64,000 bases of DNA from Gammaproteobacteria bacterium (GTDB lineage Bacteria > Pseudomonadota > Gammaproteobacteria > Pseudomonadales > Pseudohongiellaceae), in contig JAUXNX010000012.1 in NCBI GenBank assembly GCA_030682575.1, positions 1-64,000 of the forward strand, read 5' to 3'. The notes below the pieces were generated by a model. That model did not search any database, was not told where the DNA came from, and worked only from the letters and a program-made list of their open reading frames with translations. Shown here piece after piece: positions 1 to 8,780 of the stretch. Each line of letters starts with the position of its first letter. Within the stretch, counting starts at the first letter, position 1. The position numbers and the translations under genes were made by a program.

Positions 1-95
1 AGAAAGTCGCAATGGTGGCATGCATGAGAAAGCAGCTAACCATACTGAATGCGATGATGAAAAGCGGGACGCATTGGCAAGCAAAAATGAGCTAG
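1..95 (+). CDS. IS110-family transposase, C-terminal end only (cut by window start)
   Basis: The frame whose first full codon is at base 3 stays open to a TAG at 93-95 and encodes 30 residues. These contain the stretch MRKQLTILNAMMKSGTHW, which resembles the extreme C-terminus of IS110-family transposases (the Transposase_20 region, typically close to MRKLLTILNAM..GTHW). The rest of the gene lies left of the window, so completeness cannot be judged. The following bases 96-212 hold no credible gene and probably include the right end of the element. IS110 elements lack conventional terminal inverted repeats, so I cannot place the boundary. The family call is from remembered motif similarity. 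Confidence 0.72.
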   Translation, partial: KVAMVACMRKQLTILNAMMKSGTHWQAKMS

Positions 96-212
96 AAATA
101 CTTGATTTAAACCATAGTCACTTGTTCTGGCGCCAAGGTATGTTGGCGTGGCTTTTGCGCAAGCAAAAGGCATGACGACATACTTTGGTCTCTCAGGAAC
201 AGATTGTTATGG

Positions 213-959
213 TCAGTACTCAAGCAGAGCAATCCTCTTTGAGATTGTACTTGGATGCCATGCGCCTATTAGACCTTGCCTACGCTCAGTTGGCTCAGCA
301 TACATGATATTTACTGCGATACACCCCGTTACATAAAACCAAGTAGCAAAAGCCGGCTTTCCGTTCAGACTTGCAAGCTCTAGATCAGAGCTTCCAGTAG
401 TCATAGATTTATTGACCCCAATAGCAATCCGAACTTTCGGATGGGCTATTCCTGTCAGGATGGACTGCTGAAAGGGACCGATATCAATTGGAATTCCTTG
501 CTCTTTGATAGCGCAACCAAAAAGTTTCACGAAATAGAGATGAACATTGAGCATCCCTTGTTTAGTGCAGCCAGGGAAGAATTTTGAAATTTTCACTATA
601 ATCCCCTTCCTCAATCCCTTGGCGTTCCGCAAGTGTTTCGACAATTTTTCCCAGGCCTTATCATAAGGCGCTGTCAAATTGGTATTGCAATCGTGGCAAA
701 GGAGTACACTCGACTTCAGAGCTCGCGACTTCTTTATGCTTCCAATTCTAAGATTCTTTCTCGCTTGTGTATGAAGATATAGCGGTTTCTGCTGTGAGAT
801 ATTTTTAAACTGCGCTCGCAAGTCAGAAGCTTTTAGCTTGTGCTCTCCGCTACTCGCTGGTTCTCCGCATATCCAGCATTGCACTATGGCCTCCGAGGAA
901 CATAACAGCCAATTAGGGAGGCCTACAGCCTCATAATAAATCTTGGCAGGCGGCCTCAT
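213..959 (-). CDS. HNH-endonuclease-like protein, function unknown
   Basis: This 248-residue protein has CWICG near residue 29, an EHKLK segment about ten residues later and CHDCN near residue 103. Two CxxC pairs around a histidine are the layout of zinc-stabilised HNH (His-Me finger) domains. The C-terminal half (about 130-248) matches nothing I recognise. The first ~25 residues may not be translated, because no strong ribosome site precedes the ATG. The gene is visibly more AT-rich than metG, sits directly after an IS110 end and points away from it, which suggests horizontally acquired cargo. No methylase or restriction partner is visible. A degraded nuclease is also possible. Confidence 0.6.
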   Translation of the reverse strand: MRPPAKIYYEAVGLPNWLLCSSEAIVQCWICGEPASSGEHKLKASDLRAQFKNISQQKPLYLHTQARKNLRIGSIKKSRALKSSVLLCHDCNTNLTAPYDKAWEKLSKHLRNAKGLRKGIIVKISKFFPGCTKQGMLNVHLYFVKLFGCAIKEQGIPIDIGPFQQSILTGIAHPKVRIAIGVNKSMTTGSSDLELASLNGKPAFATWFYVTGCIAVNIMYAEPTERRQGLIGAWHPSTISKRIALLEY

Positions 960-1154
960 AATTCTGACCAGTCGAAATCAGGCCCCGCCAACCAATTGCT
1001 TTTCCTGCATAGTATCCAGGCAATTTGTCTCTGTGGATTGTTATCAGGTCACTTGCCCGCTAATCCCACTGCGCCTTGATGAACGACTGACACCATATAA
1101 CATGACGGGAGTGTAATCCCGACTCCACAACCAGGACAAACTTTATTCGAGGCG

Positions 1155-1180
1155 AAAAAAAGGGAGCCGCAGCTCCCTTC
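1155..1180 (-). terminator. Rho-independent terminator of metG
   Basis: GGGAGC (1162-1167) and GCTCCC (1172-1177) form a stem with a CGCA loop. On the minus strand it is followed by a run of T (complement of 1155-1161), just after the metG stop codon. Confidence 0.85.
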
Positions 1181-1190
1181 CATTCAGTCA

Positions 1191-3272
1191 TCACACGACC
1201 CGCATCCCCGGTTGCGCTCCGCTATCCGGTTCCAGCAGCCAGATGTCCTTGCCCCCAGGACCGGCGGCGAGCACCATCCCCTCGGACATCCCGAACTTCA
1301 TCTTGCGCGGCGCAAGGTTCGCGACCATGACTGTCAAACGCCCCACCAGCGCTTCTGGCTCGTAGGCAGACTTGATGCCGGAGAAGACATTACGCTTCAC
1401 TTCCTTGCCGTCGGCGCCAACGCCGAGGTCCAGCGTCAATTGCAGCAGTTTGTCTGAGCCTTCAACGTGCGTCGCGTTGATGATGCGCGCAATGCGCAGA
1501 TCGACCTTGGCGAAGTCGGGGTATTCGATCTCCGCAACGATGGGGTCATGCGCCAACGGGCTGTCTATCGCGGGTGCGCCCTCTTCCACCATCTCATTGC
1601 TCGCGGCGACTGGCGTCGTTTGGCTCGCCAGAACAGCCGACATCATGTCAGCCACCTTGTCGGGTTCCACGCGGGTCATCAATGGCACGAAGGTGCTGAT
1701 GCGATGACCGAGCAGAATGCTGTCCACGCTGTTCCATTGCAGTGGCTCTATGGCCAGGAAACTCTCTGCCTTCTCCGCCATGGTGGGTAACACGGGCTTG
1801 AGATAGCTGATGAGCAGACGGAACATATTGAGGCCGGTGCTGCAGATGTCCTGCACTTCCGGTGACTGCTTGTCGGTCTTGGCCAGCGTCCACGGTGCCT
1901 TGTCGGCGATGTACTGATTGGCCTTGTCGGCCAGCGCCATGATCTGGCGCAGCGCCTTGCTGTAATCACGTGCTTCGTAGTGCGCGGCGATCTCGTTCTT
2001 GGCGGCCTGGAATTCCTGCACCAGCTCGGGTTCGCTGCAGGTGGCAGAGAGCATGCCGTCGAAGCCCTTGTTGATGAATCCGGCGCAGCGGCTGGCGATG
2101 TTCACCACTTTGCCAACGACGTCCGAATTCACGCGCGCCACGAAGTCCGAAAGATTCAAATCGAGGTCGTCCACGGCGCTGGAGAGTTTGGCGGCGAGGT
2201 AATAGCGTAGATATTCCGGGTCCAGATGATCCAGATAATCGCTGGCATTGATGAAGGTGCCACGTGACTTCGACATCTTCTGGCCGTTGATCGTCATGAA
2301 ACCGTGCACGTTTACACCAGTAGGCGTGCGATAGCCCGCGCTGGTCAGCATCGCGGGCCAGAACAGCGTGTGAAAATTGACGATGTCCTTGCCGATGAAG
2401 TGATAGAGCTCGGTGTTGTGGCCGGGGCGCCAGTATTCGTCGAAGCTGCGACCGCTCTTCTCGCACAGCGCCTGGAAACTCGCCATGTAGCCGATCGGTG
2501 CATCCAACCACACGTAGAAATACTTGCCCGGTTCGTCGGGAATCTCGAAGCCGAAGTATGGTGCGTCGCGGCTGATGTCCCACTCCTGCAGGCCGCCTTC
2601 CAGCCACTCGTTGAGCTTGTTGATGACCTGTTCCTGCAAGGTGCCGCTGCGGGTCCACTGCTTCAGAAATTCGGTAAACACTGGCAGTGTGAAGAAGAAG
2701 TGCTCGGACTCCTTTTCCACTGGCGTGGCGCCGGAGAGTGTGGAGCGGGAGTTGATCAGTTCCGTCGGGTTGTAGGTGGCATTGCAGACTTCGCAGTTAT
2801 CGCCGTACTGATCCGGTGACTTGCACTTCGGGCAGGTGCCCTTGATGAAGCGGTCGGCCAGGAACAGGTTCTTCTCGGGATCGAAGAGTTGGGTGATGGT
2901 GCGACTGGCGATATGGCCATTGGCGCGCAGCACCGTGTAGATTTCCTGCGACAACACCTTGTTTTCGGGCGAGTGGGTCGAGTGGAAATGATCGAAGCCG
3001 ATGTTGAAGGCCGCGTAGTCACGCTGATGCTCCAGACTCACGCGCGCGATCAGGTCTTCGGGTGCAATGCCTTCGCTTTCGGCACGCAGCATGATGGCGG
3101 TGCCGTGAGTATCGTCGGCGCAGACGTAAACGCAGTCTTCCCCCTTCAGTTTCTGAAAGCGGACCCAGATGTCGGTCTGCACGGCCTCGAGAATATGACC
3201 CAGATGAATGGGGCCGTTGGCGTACGGCAGTGCCATGGTGACGAGGATGCGGCGTTGTTGGGTGTTTGACAC
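1191..3272 (-). CDS. metG: Methionyl-tRNA synthetase
   Basis: Charges tRNA-Met with methionine in the cytoplasm. The 693-residue length fits the long bacterial form. The class I HIGH signature appears as HLGH at residues 23-26 and the KMSKS loop at 332-336. A zinc knuckle is visible (CPKC...CEVC, around residues 147-162). The C-terminal ~110 residues (from about 585, [17 protein letters not shown]) are the EMAP-II/Trbp111-like tRNA-binding domain that makes the enzyme dimeric. The start is GTG, chosen because [20 protein letters not shown] matches family N-termini and AAGGA lies about nine bases upstream. A terminator follows at 1155-1180. The rubredoxin gene lies 59 bases upstream on the same strand. 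Confidence 0.97.
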   Translation of the reverse strand: MSNTQQRRILVTMALPYANGPIHLGHILEAVQTDIWVRFQKLKGEDCVYVCADDTHGTAIMLRAESEGIAPEDLIARVSLEHQRDYAAFNIGFDHFHSTHSPENKVLSQEIYTVLRANGHIASRTITQLFDPEKNLFLADRFIKGTCPKCKSPDQYGDNCEVCNATYNPTELINSRSTLSGATPVEKESEHFFFTLPVFTEFLKQWTRSGTLQEQVINKLNEWLEGGLQEWDISRDAPYFGFEIPDEPGKYFYVWLDAPIGYMASFQALCEKSGRSFDEYWRPGHNTELYHFIGKDIVNFHTLFWPAMLTSAGYRTPTGVNVHGFMTINGQKMSKSRGTFINASDYLDHLDPEYLRYYLAAKLSSAVDDLDLNLSDFVARVNSDVVGKVVNIASRCAGFINKGFDGMLSATCSEPELVQEFQAAKNEIAAHYEARDYSKALRQIMALADKANQYIADKAPWTLAKTDKQSPEVQDICSTGLNMFRLLISYLKPVLPTMAEKAESFLAIEPLQWNSVDSILLGHRISTFVPLMTRVEPDKVADMMSAVLASQTTPVAASNEMVEEGAPAIDSPLAHDPIVAEIEYPDFAKVDLRIARIINATHVEGSDKLLQLTLDLGVGADGKEVKRNVFSGIKSAYEPEALVGRLTVMVANLAPRKMKFGMSEGMVLAAGPGGKDIWLLEPDSGAQPGMRVV

Positions 3273-3331
3273 TTGTCGAATTCCTTTTGGAGCCTGACTT
3301 GGAGAGTTGTGTTGGCGAGCCTGTTACCGGG

Positions 3332-3508
3332 TCACATCTCCACCATTTCGAAGTCTTCCTTGCCTACGCCACAATCCGGGCAGCACCAGTCATCGGGAAT
3401 ATCTTCCCAGCGTGTACCGGGCGGGATGCCTTCATCGGGCAGGCCGAGGGCTTCGTCGTATATGAATTCGCATACCAGGCATTGCCATTTCTTCACGTTG
3501 ATCACCAT
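3332..3508 (-). CDS. Rubredoxin
   Basis: A 58-residue protein with the two rubredoxin iron knuckles: CLVC at residues 10-13 and CPDC at 43-46 (preceded by WC). The usual [19 protein letters not shown] loop lies between them. The four cysteines bind one iron, and the protein is a cytoplasmic one-electron carrier, for example to alkane hydroxylases or oxidoreductases. No rubredoxin reductase or hydroxylase is in the window, so its partner is unknown. An in-frame GTG directly upstream (3511) is an alternative start. The gene sits between metG and a methyltransferase on the same strand and is easily missed because it is short. Confidence 0.93.
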   Translation of the reverse strand: MVINVKKWQCLVCEFIYDEALGLPDEGIPPGTRWEDIPDDWCCPDCGVGKEDFEMVEM

Positions 3509-3664
3509 CACTTATCAGATTTCTGTAAGGCCGCCCTCAACTGGCGCGGCGTCAAGGGCGCAGATGATACTCCATGAGGCAGGTGAATTCAGCCCTGAGG
3601 ACGCCCCACCGGAGTAAATCGCTGCGCTGATCTGATCCGGGCGTTGGCCATTTCGATGTCTCTG

Positions 3665-4312
3665 TCACGCGGAGGTGCGGTGGTCACCAGATTCTCCAAC
3701 AGCGTGCGCCACGAGACGGGCCAGCGCTACAGGTTGATTGTCCGGGTCCTGCGTGATGCCCTCCCAGTAGGACACCAGCTCCAATCCCCGAGCTGCTTCC
3801 CGTAATTCTCCCGGAACGGCGCGAAAGGCCGATCCACTCGGTCCGGCAACTTCCTGATCGGTCACCAGATGCGCTTCGCACACCAGATACCCGCCTGGTC
3901 GCAGTTGCAGTGCGGCCGCCTGTGCCAGCGCGACATCGAGATAGCGGATCATGATCACCAGGTCGTACTGCTGCGATTCGGAAAGTATTTCCGGCGGCAA
4001 ACCATCGTCCAGATCGTACTCGATCCAGCGAATATTCTGCTGATCCGTGTTGTTGCTGCGCGCTCGGGCGATGGCGTCGGCCGAGACATCCACCGCGTCG
4101 ACATGGTAGCCCAGATCAGCAAGGTAAAAGGCGTTGCGGCCTGCACCGCAGGCAAGGTCGAGCGCCCGCAGATGGTCAGAGGTCCTCGCTGCCGTTTGTT
4201 GCCCGAGAACTATCGGCATCTGGGCTGTCAGGAATACGGCCGAGTGAGAACGCTCGCTGTACGCACCCTCTCGGTAGCGTTGGTTCCATTTGTCACGGTC
4301 TGACTGGCTCAA
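3665..4312 (-). CDS. SAM-dependent methyltransferase (class I, TehB/UbiE-like)
   Basis: The Rossmann-type motif I is ALDLACGAGRNAFYLA, followed by an acidic strand end (VDAVDVS), YDLVIM (motif IV region) and LRPGGYLVCE. This is a class I SAM methyltransferase with unknown substrate. I chose the TTG at 4312 (215 residues) because GGAG sits six bases upstream and the product begins LSQSDRDKWNQRYREGAY, the usual beginning for this family. An ATG at 4408 would add 32 residues that do not look conserved and would push into the promoter of the divergent vapB-like gene. The family is often next to metG or rubredoxin genes only by chance, so context does not reveal the substrate. Confidence 0.85.
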   Translation of the reverse strand: MSQSDRDKWNQRYREGAYSERSHSAVFLTAQMPIVLGQQTAARTSDHLRALDLACGAGRNAFYLADLGYHVDAVDVSADAIARARSNNTDQQNIRWIEYDLDDGLPPEILSESQQYDLVIMIRYLDVALAQAAALQLRPGGYLVCEAHLVTDQEVAGPSGSAFRAVPGELREAARGLELVSYWEGITQDPDNQPVALARLVAHAVGESGDHRTSA

Positions 4313-4429
4313 TGCTTTCTCCGTCTCTATTTCACTCGATGGAGCTAGTACATCACGGCCCGGTAAGGGCTGCAAACCATGGAGGTATGGAATCCTTTGC
4401 CATTCCACATTTGATGAGATAGCATCACC

Positions 4430-4440
4430 GCATCAGATGC
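4430..4440. promoter_or_regulatory. Palindrome just upstream of the VapB-type antitoxin gene
   Basis: GCATCAGATGC is a perfect inverted repeat directly in front of the AGGAG ribosome site (4441-4444 region) of the antitoxin gene. A further GATG/CATC pair lies just upstream (4413-4426). Ribbon-helix-helix antitoxins usually bind such palindromes to repress their own operon, so this is the likely operator. Binding is inferred. Confidence 0.45.
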
Positions 4441-4452
4441 AGGAGATAAATC

Positions 4453-4716
4453 ATGCGCACCACACTCGATATCGAAGACTCCGTTCTCAGTGCTGCAAAG
4501 GAACTGGCGCACCGGCAGGGAAAGACGACCGGCGAGATAATTTCCGCGTTGGCACGGCAAGCCCTGTTACAGGGAGTTGGAGTGAAAAGCGGGCAATCCA
4601 ATGACTCGGTCAACGAGCCGCCCGCCTGCTATGGCTTTCGCCCACTCGCCGCTGGCACCGACACGCTGGTGAGTAATGCGATGGTAGACAAACTGCGGGA
4701 TGAACTGGGGGTCTGA
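4453..4716 (+). CDS. VapB-type antitoxin (ribbon-helix-helix)
   Basis: An 87-residue protein beginning MRTTLDIEDSVLSAAKELA, with a short basic beta strand followed by two helices (about residues 1-40). This is the arrangement of ribbon-helix-helix antitoxins of the VapB class (PSK/DUF2191-like). The C-terminal part (about 45-87) would wrap the toxin. AGGAG precedes the ATG by about seven bases. The stop codon TGA shares its last base with the ATG of the toxin gene, as in most type II toxin-antitoxin operons. It neutralises the PIN-domain toxin and probably represses the operon through the palindrome at 4430. Confidence 0.85.
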   Translation: MRTTLDIEDSVLSAAKELAHRQGKTTGEIISALARQALLQGVGVKSGQSNDSVNEPPACYGFRPLAAGTDTLVSNAMVDKLRDELGV

Positions 4717-5144
4717 TGCGCGCCTTGCTGGATGTCAATGTGCTGATTGCTCTATTGGACAGTTCACATGTCCATCATACGCAGGCGATGCACTGGCTAC
4801 GTGCGCACATCACCGAAGGTTGGGCGTCCTGCCCCATTACCCAGAATGGCTGTATCCGGATCATGTCGCAGGCGGCCTATCCCAACTCCCGATCGCCCGT
4901 GGAGATCTCCTCCCGCCTGCGCGATGCCACACTTGCTCCTCAACATGAATTCTGGCCGGATAAGGTTTCGCTCCTCGATAGCAGTCTGTTCGACTGGCAG
5001 CAGCTCTTCAATGCCCGCCAACTGACTGACGCCTATTTACTGGCGCTTGCAGTACGTCACTCCGGAGTATTCGTTACTTTCGATCATGCTGTGCCCATCC
5101 GGGCAGTCTCAGGCGCCGGACCAGAGCACCTGGTGCTGATTTAA
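4716..5144 (+). CDS. VapC-type PIN-domain ribonuclease toxin
   Basis: A 142-residue PIN domain. The first acidic residue is D6 in LLDVNVLIALL, the second conserved block is LTDAYLLALA near residues 103-112, and the third is FVTFDHAV near 118-125. These correspond to the metal-binding acidic residues of VapC toxins, which cleave tRNA or rRNA. The protein looks intact. It overlaps the antitoxin gene by one base, so the two are translationally coupled. The gene is convergent with the DUF3500 gene, with only 17 bases between them. Confidence 0.88.
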   Translation: MRALLDVNVLIALLDSSHVHHTQAMHWLRAHITEGWASCPITQNGCIRIMSQAAYPNSRSPVEISSRLRDATLAPQHEFWPDKVSLLDSSLFDWQQLFNARQLTDAYLLALAVRHSGVFVTFDHAVPIRAVSGAGPEHLVLI

Positions 5145-5161
5145 GGAGCCCCTTTCATCGA

Positions 5162-6238
5162 TCAATGACTGTGCCCCTGCCCCGCCTGCGCAACCGCGTC
5201 ATAGTGCAGGCGCAACAGGTCACGTCCGAAATCCCCTTCGAAGTCGCGCCACACCAGATGAATGTGGTTGGCATCGTTCTGCGTGTTGTCGTACTCGATC
5301 AGAAAACCTGGTCCCTGAATCCGGTAGTAATGCGGATCTCCCAACTCGCCGCCGCCCATCCAGGCGAATTTGAGATTCTCGACACCCTCAGCACGAATTC
5401 CGGCCATGCGTTCCGCGACAATTTCAGCCGGTTGCACAGCCGCAATCTGTTCGATGATGCGCATCAGTTGTGTCTGCTGCTGCGCAGTCAATTGCGGGTA
5501 AGCGATACCAACATCTTCAAGCGCAGTCACTTCGCGGTTTGAGCCCGTAATGATGTCACCCGGCGCCTCGCCTGGCAGGATCGCGACGGCCGACTGCTCG
5601 GCGGACAGGGACTTGAGCAATGCCCTCGCCAGGTCCTCCTCTGCTGCCAGCACGCGCAATCCTGTGAGTGCCCCTGAACGCACTTCAGCCGGATTGCTGC
5701 CGACAAACTGTGGCGTACTGGTCAGTCCCATACCGCCTGCGAACGTCCAGTTGAAGGCCAGATGATGCCCCTCGAAGCGCAGGGCCCATTCACCTTCAAG
5801 AGAAGGTGCGCCAAAGACGGTGAGGTAGTAGAGGTCAGGGTCGCGCACGAAGCGGCCATTGACTTCGATCTCCAGCAGTACTACTTCGAGACTGCGTACC
5901 TGCTCGGTTTTTTCGTAGCCCATGGGACTCAGGAAGGTGCGCAGCAAAGACGTGGCCTGAGGCAGTTGAACGGCATCCAGTTCCTTCAGCGAAACGCCCT
6001 GGCGGCTACGCGGAATGAAGTGCCAGTTGAGGCGCTCTTCGGCATCGAAATCAAACACGGCCCTGGCGCGCTGCTCAGCGTTGAGACTGTCGAGAAAACT
6101 GCCGGTAGCGGCGATCATTTCCGCGGTCAATTCCATCGGGGCCTCCTGTGCGCTGGGCAGCCTCGTGACCAGAACAATGGCGAGGGCAAGCACGAACGGG
6201 ATGGCGCGGAGTAAACGGTAGACGTGATTCTTGAGCAT
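5162..6238 (-). CDS. DUF3500-family exported protein
   Basis: A 358-residue protein with an N-terminal signal-type hydrophobic segment (residues 10-28, PFVLALAIVLVTRLPSAQEA). The rest matches the DUF3500 pattern: ...ERLNWHFIPRSRQGVSLKEL, FGAPS..GEWALRFEGHHLAFNWT, and a C-terminal histidine-rich block with YDNTQNDANHIHLVWRD. Members are exported proteins of unknown role. The repeated histidines suggest a metal or small-ligand site, which is inference. A good ribosome site (GGAGAGAGG) precedes the ATG. The cupin gene lies 21 bases upstream on the same strand, so they are probably co-transcribed. Confidence 0.85.
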   Translation of the reverse strand: MLKNHVYRLLRAIPFVLALAIVLVTRLPSAQEAPMELTAEMIAATGSFLDSLNAEQRARAVFDFDAEERLNWHFIPRSRQGVSLKELDAVQLPQATSLLRTFLSPMGYEKTEQVRSLEVVLLEIEVNGRFVRDPDLYYLTVFGAPSLEGEWALRFEGHHLAFNWTFAGGMGLTSTPQFVGSNPAEVRSGALTGLRVLAAEEDLARALLKSLSAEQSAVAILPGEAPGDIITGSNREVTALEDVGIAYPQLTAQQQTQLMRIIEQIAAVQPAEIVAERMAGIRAEGVENLKFAWMGGGELGDPHYYRIQGPGFLIEYDNTQNDANHIHLVWRDFEGDFGRDLLRLHYDAVAQAGQGHSH

Positions 6239-6259
6239 GGCCTCTCTCCAAATCCGGTA

Positions 6260-6700
6260 TCAGTTCCGTGCTGGTGTGGATTGATACAAATCATCGCCGA
6301 CAGCTTCCATCCACGTTGTGGTACCGACCGTGATGGTAAGTTGATAGGCATCTTCTTCGGGATGAGCACCATGCCAGTGCTGTACACCAGGATCTGTCCA
6401 CCACGGCTCGCCCGGGTGCATCTCCTTGAGCTCCTCGCCGCGTACCTGGGTGACCGCACGGCCTTCCAGAATCATCAGCAATTGTCCGCCAGAATGATGA
6501 TGCCAGTTGGACCGCACTCCGGCGGCAAAGCGCAGGCGTGAAGTAGCAGCATCGTCTGCGGTCTCACGTATCGGTTCCCCGCCAACGAAATTGCTCGGGT
6601 CTACGGGAGCCTGTGCCGCAGTATTACCCACCAGTATCCAGCCCAGTGCCAGTGCGGCACCGACCCCGACCGGGATTTCGTACCATTTGCTCTTTTCCAT
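6260..6700 (-). CDS. Exported or membrane-anchored cupin-domain protein
   Basis: A 146-residue protein with an N-terminal hydrophobic helix (about residues 9-30), then a single cupin barrel. Cupin motif 1 is visible as SNWHHHSGGQLLMILEGRA (about 64-82) and motif 2 as PGEPWWTDPGVQHWHGAHP (about 95-113). The clustered histidines are the expected metal ligands. Such proteins are often annotated as (R)-mandelonitrile lyase-like or quercetin-dioxygenase-like, but the substrate cannot be told from sequence. It is the first gene of a likely two-gene unit with the DUF3500 gene. Confidence 0.83.
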   Translation of the reverse strand: MEKSKWYEIPVGVGAALALGWILVGNTAAQAPVDPSNFVGGEPIRETADDAATSRLRFAAGVRSNWHHHSGGQLLMILEGRAVTQVRGEELKEMHPGEPWWTDPGVQHWHGAHPEEDAYQLTITVGTTTWMEAVGDDLYQSTPARN

Positions 6701-6860
6701 GCTCGTTCACCTTTAATGATTGTTGTTGTGAAAATCGATGTGAAAACTGCTGATCCTGAGAGCTGAGATCGTGCCATGAGGTTCATGGCAGCATGGTTTC
6801 TGATTTCGGCTAGAATTGCCAGCTTCACACGTCCGGTGATTGCAGCAGGGAGACATCACG

Positions 6861-7174
6861 ATGAAGGCCCACATATTCCAGCACGTTGCATTCGAAGGCC
6901 CTGGCAGTATTCAGCATTGGCTGGACCAGCAGCATGCGCTGACCGACGTGGATCTTCTGGTGGTGATGGGTGGATCGATATTGCCTCATGCACTCTTCCG
7001 GAAAATGCCGGCGCGTTGTTCCGCCTGCCGGAATCAACACGGGTGTTTCACTGGCACGGGGAGACCTTTGCGATTCCCGAGAGTGCCGATGCGATTCTGA
7101 CACATTGCCGCGATGAACTTGAGACAGCGCATTCAACCACCAGATATCAATCTGCAGCGTCCTTTACCAACTGA
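6861..7174 (+). pseudogene. Decayed class I glutamine amidotransferase (GMP-synthase-like)
   Basis: Bases 6861 to about 6977 encode MKAHIFQHVAFEGPGSI...DLLVVMGG, the N-terminus of the GuaA-like type 1 amidotransferase family. A different frame (frame of base 6776) then encodes LFRLPESTRVFHWHGETFAI, which is the characteristic C-terminal block, ending at 7174. The middle of a normal ~230-residue protein, including the nucleophile-cysteine elbow, is missing, and the two ends lie in different frames. The start has an acceptable ribosome site (GGGAG). The tail overlaps the 3' end of the convergent MocR gene. I read this as deletion plus frameshift. Confidence 0.8.
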
Positions 7175-8577
7175 CCGAGAGTCCGCAACGCTTTCTCTAC
7201 ACGTTCGTTCCACAATACTGCACACGACAGCCGAATGTGGTTCCTGTACTTTTGAGTGGCAGAAAACAGCGGCCCCGGCGCTATGCTGATACCCTTTTCC
7301 AAAGCGCGCTGGGCCAGCATATTGGCGTCCACCCCATTCGGCAATTCCACCCAGATCACGAACCCACCCTGCGGACGTGTGATGCAGGTTTGCATCGGGA
7401 AGTGCTGGCAAAGACGATCTGCCATGCGATGCACTACCTGCGCCATGGACTGACGCATGCCACGGATATGTCGCTCATAACGCCCGCTCTCCAGCATCGT
7501 GCACACCGCCAGTTGCGTGATACTGGGACTCGCCGAGTTCATCACGAATTTCTGGAAGGTCAACGTGTCGCGGTGCGCCGTGGAGACCAGCCAGCCTATC
7601 CGCAGCCCCGGCGCCAGCGTCTTGGAAAACGAGGAACAGTAGATGACAAGATCAGCGATGCCCATGCTCTGCGCCAATCCCAGCAGCGTGTCCGGCCTGC
7701 GCTGATCGAAACCGAGATCACCGTAAATATCATCTTCGATGAGTGAGAGTCCGTGCCGACGCGCCAGGTCCAGCAACGTCACACGCCGGTCATGGGGCAT
7801 CAGGCACCCAAGAGGATTGTTGAAATTCGGTGTCACCACGCAGGCCTTGACGGGCCACTGTTCAAGCGCCAACTGCAGAGCCTCGACACCCATGCCCTCG
7901 CCTGGATGAGTCGGAATCTCCAACGCCTTGAGTCCCAGCGCATCAATCACCTGCAACAGACCATAGTAGGTCGGTGATTCCACCGCGACAACATCGCCCG
8001 GCACTGTCAGCGACTTCAGCGCGAGATACAGCGATTCCTGGCAGCCATTGGTGATCAGCACATCGTCCGGATCAGTGATGCAACCGGCCTCGCCCATCCT
8101 GCGCGCGATCTGTTGCCGCAGCGACAGCAGTCCCGGAGAGAATTCGTAGGACGATATCTGGATACGATTCATGCGCACTGCACTGGCCAGAGCCTTCTCG
8201 ATCGCACGGGTGGGAAGGTAGGAATGATCCGGCACGGCGGTGCCGAAACGAATCAGGTCCGTGCGCTGCGCACTCTGTACCAGTCCAAGCATCATTTGCT
8301 GACCGTTGACCGGAATGGGCCTGGCAGATCGGCGCGACTGGCGAGGTTCTGGCAGAGCAGCGCGCACACGGTTGCGAACATAAAAGCCCGAGCGCGGTCG
8401 CGACTCGATATAACCATCGTCCTCCAGTTTCCGATAGGCCGCCACAGCCGTCGCTGTGCTGACACCTCGTGTCTGGCTGGTGGCACGGACGCCAGGCAGC
8501 CGCTGCCCCGTCTGGTAGACACCGGCATCAATGCGGCTGGCGAGCTCCAGTGCCAACGCGTTGTAGAGATGCGCCAT
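7147..8577 (-). CDS. MocR-type regulator (GntR DNA-binding domain fused to aminotransferase fold)
   Basis: A 476-residue protein. Residues ~1-75 form a GntR winged helix (YQTGQRLPGVRATSQTRGVS, YRKLEDDGYIESRPRSGFYV). Residues ~110-470 form a fold-type I aminotransferase domain with the PLP lysine in SSFSKTLAPGLRIGW and the substrate-binding arginine region near NHIRLS. MocR proteins sense PLP or an amino acid and usually control the adjacent divergent gene, here a PhzF-family enzyme. I chose ATG 8577 because GGGAGAGGA lies just upstream and the domain begins there. A longer frame to 8685 would add 36 unlikely residues. Confidence 0.92.
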   Translation of the reverse strand: MAHLYNALALELASRIDAGVYQTGQRLPGVRATSQTRGVSTATAVAAYRKLEDDGYIESRPRSGFYVRNRVRAALPEPRQSRRSARPIPVNGQQMMLGLVQSAQRTDLIRFGTAVPDHSYLPTRAIEKALASAVRMNRIQISSYEFSPGLLSLRQQIARRMGEAGCITDPDDVLITNGCQESLYLALKSLTVPGDVVAVESPTYYGLLQVIDALGLKALEIPTHPGEGMGVEALQLALEQWPVKACVVTPNFNNPLGCLMPHDRRVTLLDLARRHGLSLIEDDIYGDLGFDQRRPDTLLGLAQSMGIADLVIYCSSFSKTLAPGLRIGWLVSTAHRDTLTFQKFVMNSASPSITQLAVCTMLESGRYERHIRGMRQSMAQVVHRMADRLCQHFPMQTCITRPQGGFVIWVELPNGVDANMLAQRALEKGISIAPGPLFSATQKYRNHIRLSCAVLWNERVEKALRTLGQLVKDAAD

Positions 8578-8610
8578 GGAATTCCTCTCCCTTTTATCCC
8601 TGCAGAGCAG

Positions 8611-8712
8611 TACTGTGTAGAGCGATACAGTCGTGTAACGGCAAGCCAGTACAGTTATGCAACAATTCAATCTGTATCGATTCAATTTGGTTTATTTGCA
8701 TCTGTACTGTAT
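8611..8712. promoter_or_regulatory. Repeat-rich divergent control region of mocR-like and phzF-like genes
   Basis: ATACAGTCGTGTAAC (8625-8639) and GTACAGTTATGCAAC (8649-8663) are direct repeats (11 of 15 identical) with a 24-base period. An inverted TACTGT at 8611 and CTGTACTGTATGC at 8702 add more copies of the ACAGT/ACTGT half-site. MocR regulators typically bind paired direct repeats, so these are the likely operators. They would also cover the promoters of both divergent genes. Confidence 0.5.
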
Positions 8713-8780
8713 GCAGAGGGAGGCTTAAAGTAAACATCGAAATCGCGGGCGAGGCCCGCTCCACAGGAATGGAGAACCAG

